Shown one piece after another: positions 1 through 8,055 of a DNA stretch of 64,000 nucleotides (the first letter of the stretch is position 1; each line of letters starts with the position of its first letter). Both the position numbers and the translations under genes were made by a program. The DNA comes from an uncultured Acidimicrobiaceae bacterium (GTDB lineage: Bacteria; Actinomycetota; Acidimicrobiia; Spongiisociales; SHLN01), in assembly GCA_947259275.1 (NCBI GenBank), contig CAMYMH010000007.1, positions 56,425 through 120,424 of the forward strand. The letters are read 5' to 3'. Under the pieces are notes generated by a model. That model was not told the origin of the DNA. It was given only the letters and a program-made list of their open reading frames with translations, and made no database searches.

Positions 1-1831
1 CCGGTTCGCGCGGCGGCTCGGTGGTCCTCGCAAAGGCACTCAGCTGGCTCCACACGCCCACCAGATCCTCGTTCCAGGTGCGACCGGCATAGACGGCCTG
101 GGCGCCAAATGCGCGCACACAATGATCGACGTCGTCGAGGAACGAGATACCTCGGTCTCCGAGCGCCTCGATCCGGTCCCGGGGCTGGGGGCCGCCCTGC
201 ACCAGCGACGCCTGCAGAGCCGGAGTGTTGGCCACGTGACGCTCATAGATATCGCGCAGCCGGTTGACCCGCCCGGCACCGACCGAGGTATCGGCCAATG
301 CTCCGGCGGTGAGGCGTTGGGCCCATTGCACACCTTCTTCGTCTCCCAGCCAGCGGCCGACCTGGACTTCGAGCGCCCGGTAGGAGGCTGCCGCGGCACT
401 GGAGGAGGCAACTTCGGTGGCGTAGATGCGCCAGGCGAGGTCCCGGATGCGAGACCGGTACCTGAGCAGCCGCTGGGCGGGAAGTCGTCGCAGGTCGATG
501 TCGAGATGTACCACCCCGTGGACGGCATGCTTGATGAGCTCGACCTCGTCGCTCAACATCCGGTTGGCACGCCAGTTGCGGAAGGCGGCTGCCACCCGGG
601 CGATCACCCCGCCTTGAGGCTTGGGAAGATGGTGGTCGTGATCGTGCTCGAGCGGATGGCCCAGGTACTGGCGCTCGACCTCTTCGCCCGAACCGCCGGG
701 CAGCGAAGCCGCCGCCTCACGCAGCACACTCAGGTTGAGGGTGGCCCGGCCCCGGAAGCGGCCAACGATGCGCCGGTCCGTCCCGACCTCAGAAATGCCG
801 ATCGCCGCGAACAGAGACCTGAACGCGTCCTCCAGCATCGGGGCGTTGATCGACCACAGCAGCGGCGAAACCACCCCGGGGAGCATCTCAGATACGCCGC
901 GCGGGGTGTACTCGTCGGTGCCGCCGGCGCGGGTGTCAAAACCGTCGTCGTGCAGGCTGAGCGGGCGTGAAACCGTGATCGGCCGAGCCTGCAGCACGCG
1001 GAGCCCGTCGCGAGTCATCGCCCATTCGATGTCTTGCGGGGCGCGGGCTCTGCTTTCGATCCGGAGTCCGAGCCGGGCGAGATCTTCGAGGAAGTCGAGC
1101 TTGGCCCGCTGACCGCGGGCTCGGATCGACAGGGTGCTGCGAGCGATCAGGAACCCATGCGGGGTAACCCGGCCTGAGACCAGATCGTCGCCCAGGCCGG
1201 GTACCGCTTCAACCTTGATGTCGAGCGCTGATCCCTGCGGGTCGCGGGTGAAGAGAACTCCAGCCCAACTGGCTTCGGCCATCGCCTGGATGACCACCGC
1301 CATTGCCAGATCGTCCTCCCCGATGTTTTCCCGGCGTCGGTAGACCCTGACCTGCGGCGACCAGAGGGACGCCCAGCAGCGGCGAACGGCCGTCAGAGCC
1401 TCCTCCGGTGTCTTGATACCGAGAAAGGTCTCGTACTGGCCGGCGAACGAGGCGCTGACCATGTCCTCGGCCGTGGCTGAGGATCTGACCGCGATCGGGC
1501 TGGTGGGGATGAACTCTCCAACCAGGCTCAGGATCTCGTCTTCCAGCTCGGCCGACATCGGTGCCCGGAGGAAGGCGGCCTCGACCCGGCTGCGGTCGGC
1601 GGCGATCTGATCGGCGGGGGGAAGCTCCCCATGCTGGAGCTCTTTCAAAAACGGCTCGAGACCGGCTTCGTGCACGAAAGCCCGGTAGGCGCGGGTGGTT
1701 ATGACCGCGGCACGGGGGACGGGAAACCCGTCCGCCACCAGGCGATCGAGCGACGAGGCCTTGCCACCTACATCGGTGGCGACACTTCCGTGCCCATCGA
1801 GATATTGGGAGAATTGGTAGTCCACGATCAC
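1..1831 (-). CDS. PEP-utilising enzyme (PEP synthase / rifampin phosphotransferase-like), N-terminal part
   Basis: About 610 residues read leftward off the window edge, so the C-terminus is missing. Near the N-terminus GGKASSLDRL followed by GFPVP, and at about residue 117 AVRSSATAEDMVSASFAGQY, are hallmarks of the PEP/pyruvate-dikinase ATP-binding domain. A later TPRGVSEMLPGVVSPLLWS segment resembles the central domain of rifampin-phosphotransferase-like and related PEP-utilising proteins. Such enzymes carry phosphate from ATP to a swivelling histidine domain and on to a substrate. The His domain would lie outside the window, so substrate and subfamily are open. GTG at 1831 is preceded by CTGAGG; GTG at 1825 is an alternative. 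Confidence 0.8.
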   Translation of the reverse strand, partial: MIVDYQFSQYLDGHGSVATDVGGKASSLDRLVADGFPVPRAAVITTRAYRAFVHEAGLEPFLKELQHGELPPADQIAADRSRVEAAFLRAPMSAELEDEILSLVGEFIPTSPIAVRSSATAEDMVSASFAGQYETFLGIKTPEEALTAVRRCWASLWSPQVRVYRRRENIGEDDLAMAVVIQAMAEASWAGVLFTRDPQGSALDIKVEAVPGLGDDLVSGRVTPHGFLIARSTLSIRARGQRAKLDFLEDLARLGLRIESRARAPQDIEWAMTRDGLRVLQARPITVSRPLSLHDDGFDTRAGGTDEYTPRGVSEMLPGVVSPLLWSINAPMLEDAFRSLFAAIGISEVGTDRRIVGRFRGRATLNLSVLREAAASLPGGSGEEVERQYLGHPLEHDHDHHLPKPQGGVIARVAAAFRNWRANRMLSDEVELIKHAVHGVVHLDIDLRRLPAQRLLRYRSRIRDLAWRIYATEVASSSAAAASYRALEVQVGRWLGDEEGVQWAQRLTAGALADTSVGAGRVNRLRDIYERHVANTPALQASLVQGGPQPRDRIEALGDRGISFLDDVDHCVRAFGAQAVYAGRTWNEDLVGVWSQLSAFARTTEPPREP

Positions 1832-1900
1832 CCTCAGGTTACGTCTGATCGGCGTTCCGTGTTCGACTCAACCGGGTGGCGGAGTGAATCCTTCCCCGCC

Positions 1901-2392
1901 TCAAAGCTCTGCCCGGCGCCACGCATTGGCGAGTGAGTCGGCGTACTCGTTCCACAGTGACCCATCGTGAGCCCGGATCCAACGGAGCGTGAGCTCGGGC
2001 CGGGATTGCAGCTTGAAATAGAGCTCTTGCACGAGATCGAGGTTCTTGATGGGACCGGTCTTGCGTTTCCAGCCCCGGCGTTCCCATCCTTTCGCCCACT
2101 CGTTCATCGACTGCACCGCCAGATTCGAGTCGCTGTAGACGGTGACGGCGACCTGGTCCGGTACGAGGTCGCAGGCGTTGATGAGCGCCGTCAACTCCAT
2201 CCGGTTGTTGGTGGTTTCGGGATCGTAACCGCGGGCCTGCTCAACGATCTGGCCGTCGACGACGTAGACGGCTCCCCACCCGCCGGGCCCGGGGTTTGGC
2301 ACCGATCCCCCGTCGGTGAAGACGCCGGTCTGCGGGCCACCCGAATAGCGGGCGAGAACTTCGTCCGTCGTCAAGAGATCACCGTTTGACAT
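1901..2392 (-). CDS. rnhA: Ribonuclease HI
   Basis: 163 residues. RNase HI cleaves the RNA strand of RNA-DNA hybrids (R-loops, primers) in the cytoplasm. The four acidic catalytic positions are visible: FTDGGSVPNPGPGGWG (first Asp), NNRMELTAL (Glu), VYSDSNLAV (second Asp) and EYADSLAN (last Asp). An in-frame extension upstream to 2647 has no family similarity. The ATG at 2392 is chosen because the protein then begins just before the core fold and TACCCT lies 8 nt upstream, as in a leaderless promoter. It points the same way as the PEP-utilising gene. Confidence 0.9.
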   Translation of the reverse strand: MSNGDLLTTDEVLARYSGGPQTGVFTDGGSVPNPGPGGWGAVYVVDGQIVEQARGYDPETTNNRMELTALINACDLVPDQVAVTVYSDSNLAVQSMNEWAKGWERRGWKRKTGPIKNLDLVQELYFKLQSRPELTLRWIRAHDGSLWNEYADSLANAWRRAEL

Positions 2393-2400
2393 GAGGCGCG

Positions 2401-2406
2401 AGGGTA
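2401..2406 (-). promoter_or_regulatory. Leaderless-type -10 box of rnhA
   Basis: TACCCT on the minus strand, 8 nt before the ATG at 2392. No clear -35 box. Confidence 0.4.
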
Positions 2407-2778
2407 CCGGGAACCGGTAATCGGTCTTGGCTTTCCCGTCCTCGAGGGCGTGGAAGACTGCTCCTTCCCCTTGAGGGGAAGGTGCCCTCGGAGCGAAGCG
2501 ACGAGGACGGATGGGGGGAGAGCCCGACGCCAACAACCCAGACAGCTTGCCGGTTCTATGCCTCCCCCACCCCGACTCCGCCTCCGGCAGGATCCGGGAA
2601 CGCATCGCGTTCCTATGGAGTTGCGGAGCAACTCCCAAGCCGGGCAAAGCCCGGCCGCCCTCAAGGGCGGGGAAAACCTATTTCCTTCCCCTTGAGGTGT
2701 CGCATTTCGCGATAGATCCCCCCAAGGGGAAGGAGCAAGTGCACCCCGCTTACTCACCTGTCGTGCTCTACTTACGGC
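2407..2778. other. Intergenic region with several hairpins
   Basis: No convincing gene. It holds a perfect CCTTCCCCTT/AGGGGAAGG-type hairpin near 2462-2482, then a double-hairpin element: GGAGTTGC (2617-2624) with GCAACTCC (2628-2635), CAAGC, and GCCGGGC (2639-2645) with GCCCGGC (2649-2655). A further CCCCTTGAGG ... CCCAAGGGG pair lies at about 2690-2730. The double hairpin belongs to a family seen again at 18.7-18.9 kb and 22.0 kb. Confidence 0.6.
2617..2655. repeat. Double-hairpin REP-like element, copy 1
   Basis: Two adjacent hairpins: stem GGAGTTGC/GCAACTCC with a GGA loop, linker CAA, then stem GCCGGGC/GCCCGGC with an AAA loop. The layout matches copies at 18696 and 22003 (inverse orientation) and looser copies at 18850 and 18917. 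Confidence 0.6.
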
Positions 2779-3261
2779 ATGCGTCGCCTGATCATCGTTC
2801 TTGCTCTTGCCCTCATCGCGGCTGCCTGCGCTGCCGGTGGGGAGGTCGGCGACGTGCCTCCGTTGCCGGAAACGAGTCCCGCCCAACTGCAGGAACTGAT
2901 CGCAAGCGCCGAGCGGCCCCTCGTGCTCAATGTGTGGGCATCATGGTGTATCCCGTGCCGATCGGAGGCACCCCTCCTGCGAGCCGCCCAGGCGTCCTTC
3001 GAATCCGAGGTCCGATTCGTGGGTTTGAACGTCCGCGACGGCCAGGACTCGGCGCGGGCGTTTGTCAACGAGTTCGACCTCGATGACTTCGAGCACCTCT
3101 TCGATCCGTCCGGAGCCGCTCAGGGATCGCTGGGAGCCGGTGGTGTGCCCCTGACCGCGTTCTATGCCTCCGGCGGCGAACTCGTAGAGCTGCACTTCGG
3201 AGTCATCGACGAACGGACCCTGGCGCTGAACCTCGACGAGATCATCCGGCGGAGTGGATAG
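2779..3261 (+). CDS. TlpA/ResA-like thioredoxin-fold lipoprotein
   Basis: 160 residues. A short hydrophobic N-terminus ends in the lipobox-like LIAAAC, predicting a lipid-anchored protein outside the membrane. The redox motif WCIPC sits near residue 56 in a thioredoxin fold (NVWASWCIPC...EAPLL), and a cis-proline GGVPLT follows. Such proteins reduce apocytochrome c or other extracytoplasmic cysteines. It starts a same-strand run into an Lgt-like protein, a rhodanese and ccmABCDE, so a CcmG-like role in heme attachment is a reasonable inference. There is no obvious ribosome-binding site before the ATG. Confidence 0.8.
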   Translation: MRRLIIVLALALIAAACAAGGEVGDVPPLPETSPAQLQELIASAERPLVLNVWASWCIPCRSEAPLLRAAQASFESEVRFVGLNVRDGQDSARAFVNEFDLDDFEHLFDPSGAAQGSLGAGGVPLTAFYASGGELVELHFGVIDERTLALNLDEIIRRSG

Positions 3262-3267
3262 GGCCTG

Positions 3268-3981
3268 ATGGAGTTCACACTGCTGTGGTCGGCGTTGACC
3301 GGGGTGGCCGGACTGTATCTCGCCCTGTGGTGGATGGGTAGGCGTGACACAAGGCTGTGCGTTCGAGACCTATGGGAGATCACCGTCACCGCCGGGGTAA
3401 TCGGGCTGGCAGCCGGCCGGCTGGTGGCAATGTTGCGGGGCGGCGTCAACCCGGTCGCCCACCCCGGAGACCTCTTGCTGGTACGAGCCGGAGTCGACAC
3501 TGCGGCTGCCTCGGCGGCGGCCCTGCTGAGCGCCGCCTGGCTGGCCAGGGCCGACCTGCGTGAGCAGCTGGATGCCCTTGCCCCCGCCGCCCTCTTCGGT
3601 CTGGCGGGCTGGCATGCCGGCTGCCTGTTTCGGGATGCCTGTCTCGGCACCCGCTCGTCGCTCCCCTGGGCGTGGTCCCAGCCGGGAAGCCCCATCACCC
3701 GGCATCCGGTCGAGCTCTATGCCGCCCTGCTCCTGGCCATGGCCGCCTGGCTGCTGTTCCGGATCCGGCTGCGGTATCCGGCACCCGGCCTGATCGCCGG
3801 CCTTGGCCTGAGCGCGGCCGGAACCGTCCGGCTGGTCACCGAGCCGATGCGCCCGACCCTGTTCACCGGTCCGGTTTGGTGGTACGCGGCGGCCATCGTT
3901 GCCGGCATAGCCGTGGCGGCCTGGGCCATGCGTCACCCAAAGCCGACCGGCTCCACCGGCGACGTTCCCCCACTACAGTGA
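3268..3981 (+). CDS. Lgt-family (prolipoprotein diacylglyceryl transferase-like) membrane protein
   Basis: 237 residues with about six or seven hydrophobic segments. The conserved Lgt region is recognisable but divergent: a GWHAGCLFRD...GTRSSLPWAW segment where classical Lgt has an N-x-x-N-G-E-type signature, followed by RHPVELYAALLL matching the RHPSQLYEALLEG block. Classical Lgt transfers diacylglycerol to lipobox cysteines. Loss of the Asn/Glu-rich signature makes that activity uncertain here. The gene starts 6 bp after a lipoprotein thioredoxin gene and precedes a rhodanese and ccm genes, so it may be a specialised homologue tied to cytochrome biogenesis. Confidence 0.65.
   Translation: MEFTLLWSALTGVAGLYLALWWMGRRDTRLCVRDLWEITVTAGVIGLAAGRLVAMLRGGVNPVAHPGDLLLVRAGVDTAAASAAALLSAAWLARADLREQLDALAPAALFGLAGWHAGCLFRDACLGTRSSLPWAWSQPGSPITRHPVELYAALLLAMAAWLLFRIRLRYPAPGLIAGLGLSAAGTVRLVTEPMRPTLFTGPVWWYAAAIVAGIAVAAWAMRHPKPTGSTGDVPPLQ
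3974..3979 (+). promoter_or_regulatory. Leaderless-type -10 box before the rhodanese gene
   Basis: TACAGT, 8 nt before the ATG at 3988. It overlaps the end of the upstream gene. Confidence 0.35.
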
Positions 3982-3987
3982 TCCGCC

Positions 3988-4335
3988 ATGCTCGGTCAGC
4001 CCAAACTCGAAGTCCCGGCCGTTTCCGTCCACGAGGCCGCGGCCATGATCGAGGAGGGCGCCCTGCTCATCGACATCCGCGAGCTGGAAGAATGGCGGGT
4101 GCTGCGAATCCCCGGCGCCGACTTCAAACCGATGTCGCAGATCCAGGATTGGTTCGAAGACCTTCCTCGTGACGTCGACATCATCCTGCAATGCCGCTCC
4201 GGCAATCGCTCCGGCCATGCCACCCATGCCCTCATCACCCAGGCGGGTTTCGAGCGCGTTTTCAACCTCACGGGGGGCCTCATCGCCTGGCATTCCGCCG
4301 ACCTCCCGGTAGAACGGGGACCGATCCCGGATTGA
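3988..4335 (+). CDS. Rhodanese-domain protein
   Basis: 115 residues, a single rhodanese domain. LLIDIRELEEWRVLRIPGA is the N-terminal signature, and CRSGNRSGHATHAL contains the active-site Cys and loop. FNLTGGLIAWHSADLPV is the usual C-terminal motif. Single-domain rhodaneses move sulfane sulfur in the cytoplasm; the acceptor is unknown. It lies between the Lgt-like gene and ccmA on the same strand. Confidence 0.88.
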   Translation: MLGQPKLEVPAVSVHEAAAMIEEGALLIDIRELEEWRVLRIPGADFKPMSQIQDWFEDLPRDVDIILQCRSGNRSGHATHALITQAGFERVFNLTGGLIAWHSADLPVERGPIPD

Positions 4336-4371
4336 TCGGCAAGGTTCGCCACCCCACCTTCCAACCACCCT

Positions 4372-4377
4372 TACACT
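4372..4377 (+). promoter_or_regulatory. Leaderless-type -10 box of ccmA
   Basis: TACACT, 7 nt before GTG at 4385. It supports that start and an internal promoter for ccmABCDE. Confidence 0.5.
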
Positions 4378-4384
4378 CATTTCT

Positions 4385-5032
4385 GTGACCAGTACAACAA
4401 CGATCGCCTCCCTGGAAGACGTCGGTCTGCACATCGGCAATACCGTCATCCTGCGTGAAGCCAAGCTGACGCTCGAGCCGGGAGAGAAGGTCGGTCTGCT
4501 CGGCCCAAATGGTTCCGGCAAGACGACCCTGCTGCGCATGCTCGCCACGCTGTTGGCGCCGACCAGCGGTTCCGGCATGGTGCTGGGGGCCGAACTGGGT
4601 ACCCCCGAGGTATACGAGATCCGAAATCAGATCGTCATGGTTGGACACCTGCCCGGCCTCTATCCCGAACTCACCCTGGGAGAAAATACCGAACTGGTCG
4701 CCCGCCTGAGCGGACATCCGCCGGAGATCGCGGCGGGAGCGCTGGCCCAGGTCGGCTTGGGACGGGCCTCCGAACGGCGGGCCGACCAGAGCTCGAAAGG
4801 AATGCTGCGGCGAGCCGAGCTGGCCCGGGCCCTGATTCTGGAGCCGACTCTGCTGCTGCTGGACGAAGCCCACGCCGGGCTCGATGCCGAGGCGATCGGA
4901 CTAGTCGACGCGCTCGCCGACCGGGTGGTGACGGCGGGAGGGTCGGTGGTGCTGGTGAGTCACGAGCCCGGCCGCCTCACGGTGGATCGTTCGGTCCAAA
5001 TCGTCGACGGAACCGTGGAGAGGGTTTCATGA
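4385..5032 (+). CDS. ccmA: Heme exporter ATP-binding protein CcmA
   Basis: 215 residues. This is the ATPase of the CcmABCD complex, which releases holo-CcmE after heme loading in system I cytochrome c maturation. Walker A is GPNGSGKTT, Walker B LLLLDEAHAGLD, and the H-loop His is in VLVSHEPGR. The signature loop reads SSKGMLRRAELARAL, with SKG in place of SGGQ; CcmA proteins commonly vary here. The GTG start has a leaderless-type -10 upstream. The 3' end overlaps ccmB by 4 bp. Confidence 0.88.
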   Translation: MTSTTTIASLEDVGLHIGNTVILREAKLTLEPGEKVGLLGPNGSGKTTLLRMLATLLAPTSGSGMVLGAELGTPEVYEIRNQIVMVGHLPGLYPELTLGENTELVARLSGHPPEIAAGALAQVGLGRASERRADQSSKGMLRRAELARALILEPTLLLLDEAHAGLDAEAIGLVDALADRVVTAGGSVVLVSHEPGRLTVDRSVQIVDGTVERVS

Positions 5033-5697
5033 GTTTCTGGCGCCAAGTCTTCGAGATCGCCCGCAAGGATCTGCTGGTCGAGTCGCGCACTGCCGAAGTG
5101 GCGTTGATGACGGCTCCGTTTGGGGCCGCCGCCCTGATTCTGATCCCGCTCGCCATCGGCACCGACGCCCCCCTGCTGAGCCAGCTGGGACCCGGCTTGT
5201 ATTGGGTGGTGGTGCTGCTGTTCGGGATGCTGGTCATCCTGCGCAAGAGCGCCGTCGACGGCCAGCCGCAGCGAGACCTGGTGCGTCTGCTGGGGATCGA
5301 CCCGGCGGCCACGTTTGCGGGAGCAACCATTGCCACCTCCCTGCTGGTGTTGTTCTTCGAGATCGCCCTCGGGCCGGTGCTGATTGCGCTCTACAACCCG
5401 GAGCTGGGCAGCTGGCCGTGGTTGTTCGTCATCCTTCCCCTGGTGGCGGCCGGGATGGGAATGCTCGGGACCATCGCCAGCGGGGTCACCACCAGCATCG
5501 GGACCCGCACCTCGCTGACGCCGCTGCTGATCGTGCCGCTGTCTCTTCCGCTCCTGCTGGGGGCCACGCAGGCGCTGGAAGGTTTGCGCTTGGGGCGGAG
5601 TATTGTTCCTTGGCTTATTCTGCTGGTATCGGTCGATTTGGCGCTGGCGGTGTCCGGAGTGCTGGCCGCCCGCCCGCTGGAGGAGGCAGTCACGTGA
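5029..5697 (+). CDS. ccmB: Heme exporter membrane protein CcmB
   Basis: 222 residues, about six membrane spans. The N-terminus WRQVFEIARKDLLVESRT followed by hydrophobic helices is typical of CcmB, the permease partner of CcmA. A GRSIVPWLILLVSVDLAL helix ends the membrane domain. It overlaps ccmA by 4 bp and ccmC by 4 bp (GTGA), so translation is probably coupled. Confidence 0.88.
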   Translation: MSFWRQVFEIARKDLLVESRTAEVALMTAPFGAAALILIPLAIGTDAPLLSQLGPGLYWVVVLLFGMLVILRKSAVDGQPQRDLVRLLGIDPAATFAGATIATSLLVLFFEIALGPVLIALYNPELGSWPWLFVILPLVAAGMGMLGTIASGVTTSIGTRTSLTPLLIVPLSLPLLLGATQALEGLRLGRSIVPWLILLVSVDLALAVSGVLAARPLEEAVT

Positions 5698-6413
5698 CAA
5701 CTTTGCGCAGCCGCTGGCTGGAGATCCTCGCGATTGGAGTGATCGGTGTGAGTGTGCTCCGGTCGATGACCGTGGAGGCCGATGTAGTCCAGGGAGACGT
5801 CCAGCGCATCATGTACGTGCACGTTCCCAGCGCCTGGCTGGCGTTTCTGGCCTTTGGGGTGACGGTGTTCGGCTCGGTGGCGTGGCTGCGCACTCGCGAC
5901 CGGCGCTGGGACCGGCTGGCCGCCTCGTCGGCCGAGATCGGCGTGGTCTTCACCGGATTGGCGATTGCGGCGGGAATGATCTGGGCCCGGCCGGTGTGGG
6001 GCCAGTTCTGGACCTGGGAGCCGCGCTTGGTGACCACCGCCCTGCTGTTCTTCATCTACCTGGGCTACCTGGCATTGCGGCGAGCCGTCATCGACCCCGA
6101 ACAACGGGCCCGGCGGTCCGCCATCATGGGCATCGTCGCCTTCATCCAGATCCCGATCGTGTACGAGTCGGTCAACTGGTGGCGAAGCCTCCACCAGACC
6201 TCCAGCCGCAGCAGCATCGACACCCCGCTCCGCATCACGCTGCTACTAGGAGTGGTCGCCTTCACATTCGTGTACGCCGTCTTGCTGAGAAGGCGGCTGG
6301 AGCTGGCCCGGCTCGAGGAGGAGCTGGAAACCAGGCGGTTCGAGTCGAGCCAGGACGTGGCCGGGGCCGCTATCACCCCACCATCACTAGCATCGGTGGA
6401 GCAACATGATTGA
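5694..6413 (+). CDS. ccmC: Heme handling protein CcmC
   Basis: 239 residues, six predicted membrane helices. CcmC presents heme to CcmE at the outer face of the membrane. The tryptophan-rich heme-handling motif is GQFWTWEPRLVTTALLFF, and the two flanking periplasmic His are in YVHVPSAW and RSLHQTSS. The GTG at 5694 overlaps the ccmB stop as GTGA; reading further upstream in this frame only adds ccmB antiframe sequence. The C-terminal about 35 residues are charged and overlap the ccmD start. Confidence 0.88.
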   Translation: MTTLRSRWLEILAIGVIGVSVLRSMTVEADVVQGDVQRIMYVHVPSAWLAFLAFGVTVFGSVAWLRTRDRRWDRLAASSAEIGVVFTGLAIAAGMIWARPVWGQFWTWEPRLVTTALLFFIYLGYLALRRAVIDPEQRARRSAIMGIVAFIQIPIVYESVNWWRSLHQTSSRSSIDTPLRITLLLGVVAFTFVYAVLLRRRLELARLEEELETRRFESSQDVAGAAITPPSLASVEQHD

Positions 6414-6555
6414 TCTACTCGTCGCCCAAGTGAGCAATGCGTGGTGGTACGTAGCAGCCGCCTACATAATCATCTTCGGCGGCGTGGCCTTCTTTGTGGG
6501 GTCACTGAGCGTGAGGCTGCGGCGTGCCCGCCGGGAGCTGGACCAGCTGTCATGA
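6406..6555 (+). CDS. ccmD: CcmD-like small heme exporter subunit
   Basis: 49 residues, too short for most gene callers. One membrane span (WWYVAAAYIIIFGGVAFFVG) is followed by a basic cytoplasmic tail, SVRLRRARRELDQLS, the usual CcmD layout. CcmD links CcmE to CcmC and CcmAB. The ATG overlaps the ccmC end, and its stop overlaps the ccmE start (ATGA). Confidence 0.8.
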   Translation: MIDLLVAQVSNAWWYVAAAYIIIFGGVAFFVGSLSVRLRRARRELDQLS

Positions 6556-6977
6556 AGTACCGGGCGTTTCTCATCCCCGCCATCGGCGTGCTGGTGGTGC
6601 TGGGCGGGTTGATCGTGACCTTCACCCTCAACGACAGCTTCGTCTACTACATGACGCCGACCGAGGCCATCGAAGCCAAGGCCGATTTCGACGAGGGCCG
6701 CCGTTTCCGCCTGTCCGGCCTGGTGGTGGCCGGAAGCGTCGAGGAGCTCGATGCCGGGGTCCGATTCCGGGCCCAGGAACCGGACGGCACCGACTACGTG
6801 ACGGTGGTCCATACCAGATCCGCCCCCGAGCTCTTTCAGGACAACATCGAAGTGGTGGTGGAAGGGGCCTGGGAAGGCGACGAATTCCATTCCGACTTCA
6901 TGCTGATCAAGCACGACGAGGAATACCGGGTTCCCGAGGATGGGACCTATGAAGGTGACGACGCCGCTTCACGCTGA
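6552..6977 (+). CDS. ccmE: Heme chaperone CcmE
   Basis: 141 residues. One N-terminal membrane anchor is followed by an OB-fold-like domain. The heme-binding signature is present as MLIKHDEEYRVP: the covalent-binding His followed by the Tyr, so this is the His-type and not the Cys-type CcmE. The ATG at 6552 overlaps the ccmD stop; a longer in-frame start at 6441 would run through ccmD. The next gene is convergent (trpD), so ccmF and ccmH are not in this cluster. Confidence 0.9.
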   Translation: MKYRAFLIPAIGVLVVLGGLIVTFTLNDSFVYYMTPTEAIEAKADFDEGRRFRLSGLVVAGSVEELDAGVRFRAQEPDGTDYVTVVHTRSAPELFQDNIEVVVEGAWEGDEFHSDFMLIKHDEEYRVPEDGTYEGDDAASR

Positions 6978-6996
6978 AGGTCCGCCGTGTTAGAAA

Positions 6997-8022
6997 CTAG
7001 CGGAGCCTCCGGCTCAGACTCACCGCCTGCTCCAGAACTCCCTGGGCAGCTCCCGAATCGATCGATCGGGCGGCCAGGGCCATGGCGTCGGCGAACCCCT
7101 CGGCCAGGCCGGCCGCCACAATCGCCGGGGCGGAGTTGACCAGCACGATGTCGCGCTTGGGGCCGGCTGCGCCCCCCAGGATCGCCCGGGTAATGGAGAG
7201 GTTCTCGGCAGCATTGCCGCCGCGGAGATCGTCGATGGTGGCCCGCACCACCCCGAAGTCCTCCGGGGTCCACTCGGCATGAGTGATCTCGCCGTCTTTG
7301 AGCCGGTAGATGTACGAGGCGGCCGTGGTGGTTAGCTCATCGAGACCGTCCTCGCCGTAGAACACGAAGGCCGAGGTGGCGCCCCGGTTCTTCAACACCT
7401 CGATCATCAGCGCGGCCATATGGGGATCGGACGTCCCCACCGACATGCGCCCGGCGCCGGCCGGATTGCAGAGCGGTCCGAGAAAGTTGAACACGGTCCG
7501 CACGCCCAGTTCCCGCCGGACCGGCCCGGCAAACCGCATCGCCGGGTGATAGCGGGGAGCAAAGAAGAACCCGAAACCGGTCTCTTTGATCATCTGCACC
7601 GTCGCCTGCGGCGCCAGCTCGAGCTCGAAGCCGAGCGCCTCCAGCAGGTCGGCCGAGCCGGTCTCAGAGCTGGCGGCCCGATTGCCGTGCTTGGCCACTT
7701 TGGCCCCGGCCCCGGCGACGACGAAGGCGGCCGTGGTCGAGATGTTGAAGGTGCCCGCCTGGTCACCGCCGGTGCCGACGATATCGACCACCGGCAGGCC
7801 GACGTCGACCGTGAGCGCCGCCTGATACATGGCATCCACCAGGCCGGTCATCTCTTGGGCGGTTTCGCCTTTGGACCGCAGCGAGACGATGAAGGCGGCG
7901 ATCTGGGCCTCGGTGGCTTGGCCGGCCATGATCTCGGTCATGGCGGCATGCGCCTGCTCACGGCTGAGGTCGGTTCCAGCCATGAGGGGACCGAGAACGG
8001 AGGGCCAGGCGAATTCACTCAT
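6997..8022 (-). CDS. trpD: Anthranilate phosphoribosyltransferase
   Basis: 341 residues, the usual length. TrpD joins anthranilate to PRPP in tryptophan synthesis. The PRPP-binding glycine-rich motif is DIVGTGGDQAGTFNIST, followed by KHGNRAASSETGSADLLEALG, and later GPLCNPAGAGRMSVG. No other trp gene lies nearby. It is convergent with ccmE, 19 bp apart. TACCGT sits 10 nt before the ATG. Confidence 0.95.
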   Translation of the reverse strand: MSEFAWPSVLGPLMAGTDLSREQAHAAMTEIMAGQATEAQIAAFIVSLRSKGETAQEMTGLVDAMYQAALTVDVGLPVVDIVGTGGDQAGTFNISTTAAFVVAGAGAKVAKHGNRAASSETGSADLLEALGFELELAPQATVQMIKETGFGFFFAPRYHPAMRFAGPVRRELGVRTVFNFLGPLCNPAGAGRMSVGTSDPHMAALMIEVLKNRGATSAFVFYGEDGLDELTTTAASYIYRLKDGEITHAEWTPEDFGVVRATIDDLRGGNAAENLSITRAILGGAAGPKRDIVLVNSAPAIVAAGLAEGFADAMALAARSIDSGAAQGVLEQAVSLSRRLR

Positions 8023-8055
8023 TGCCGGGAGAACGGTAGCGGTGCGACGGGGCGA

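Noticed and set aside
5202..6413. 403-codon frame as the ccmC gene
   Set aside because: The first 164 codons are read out of frame through ccmB; the family N-terminus begins at GTG 5694.
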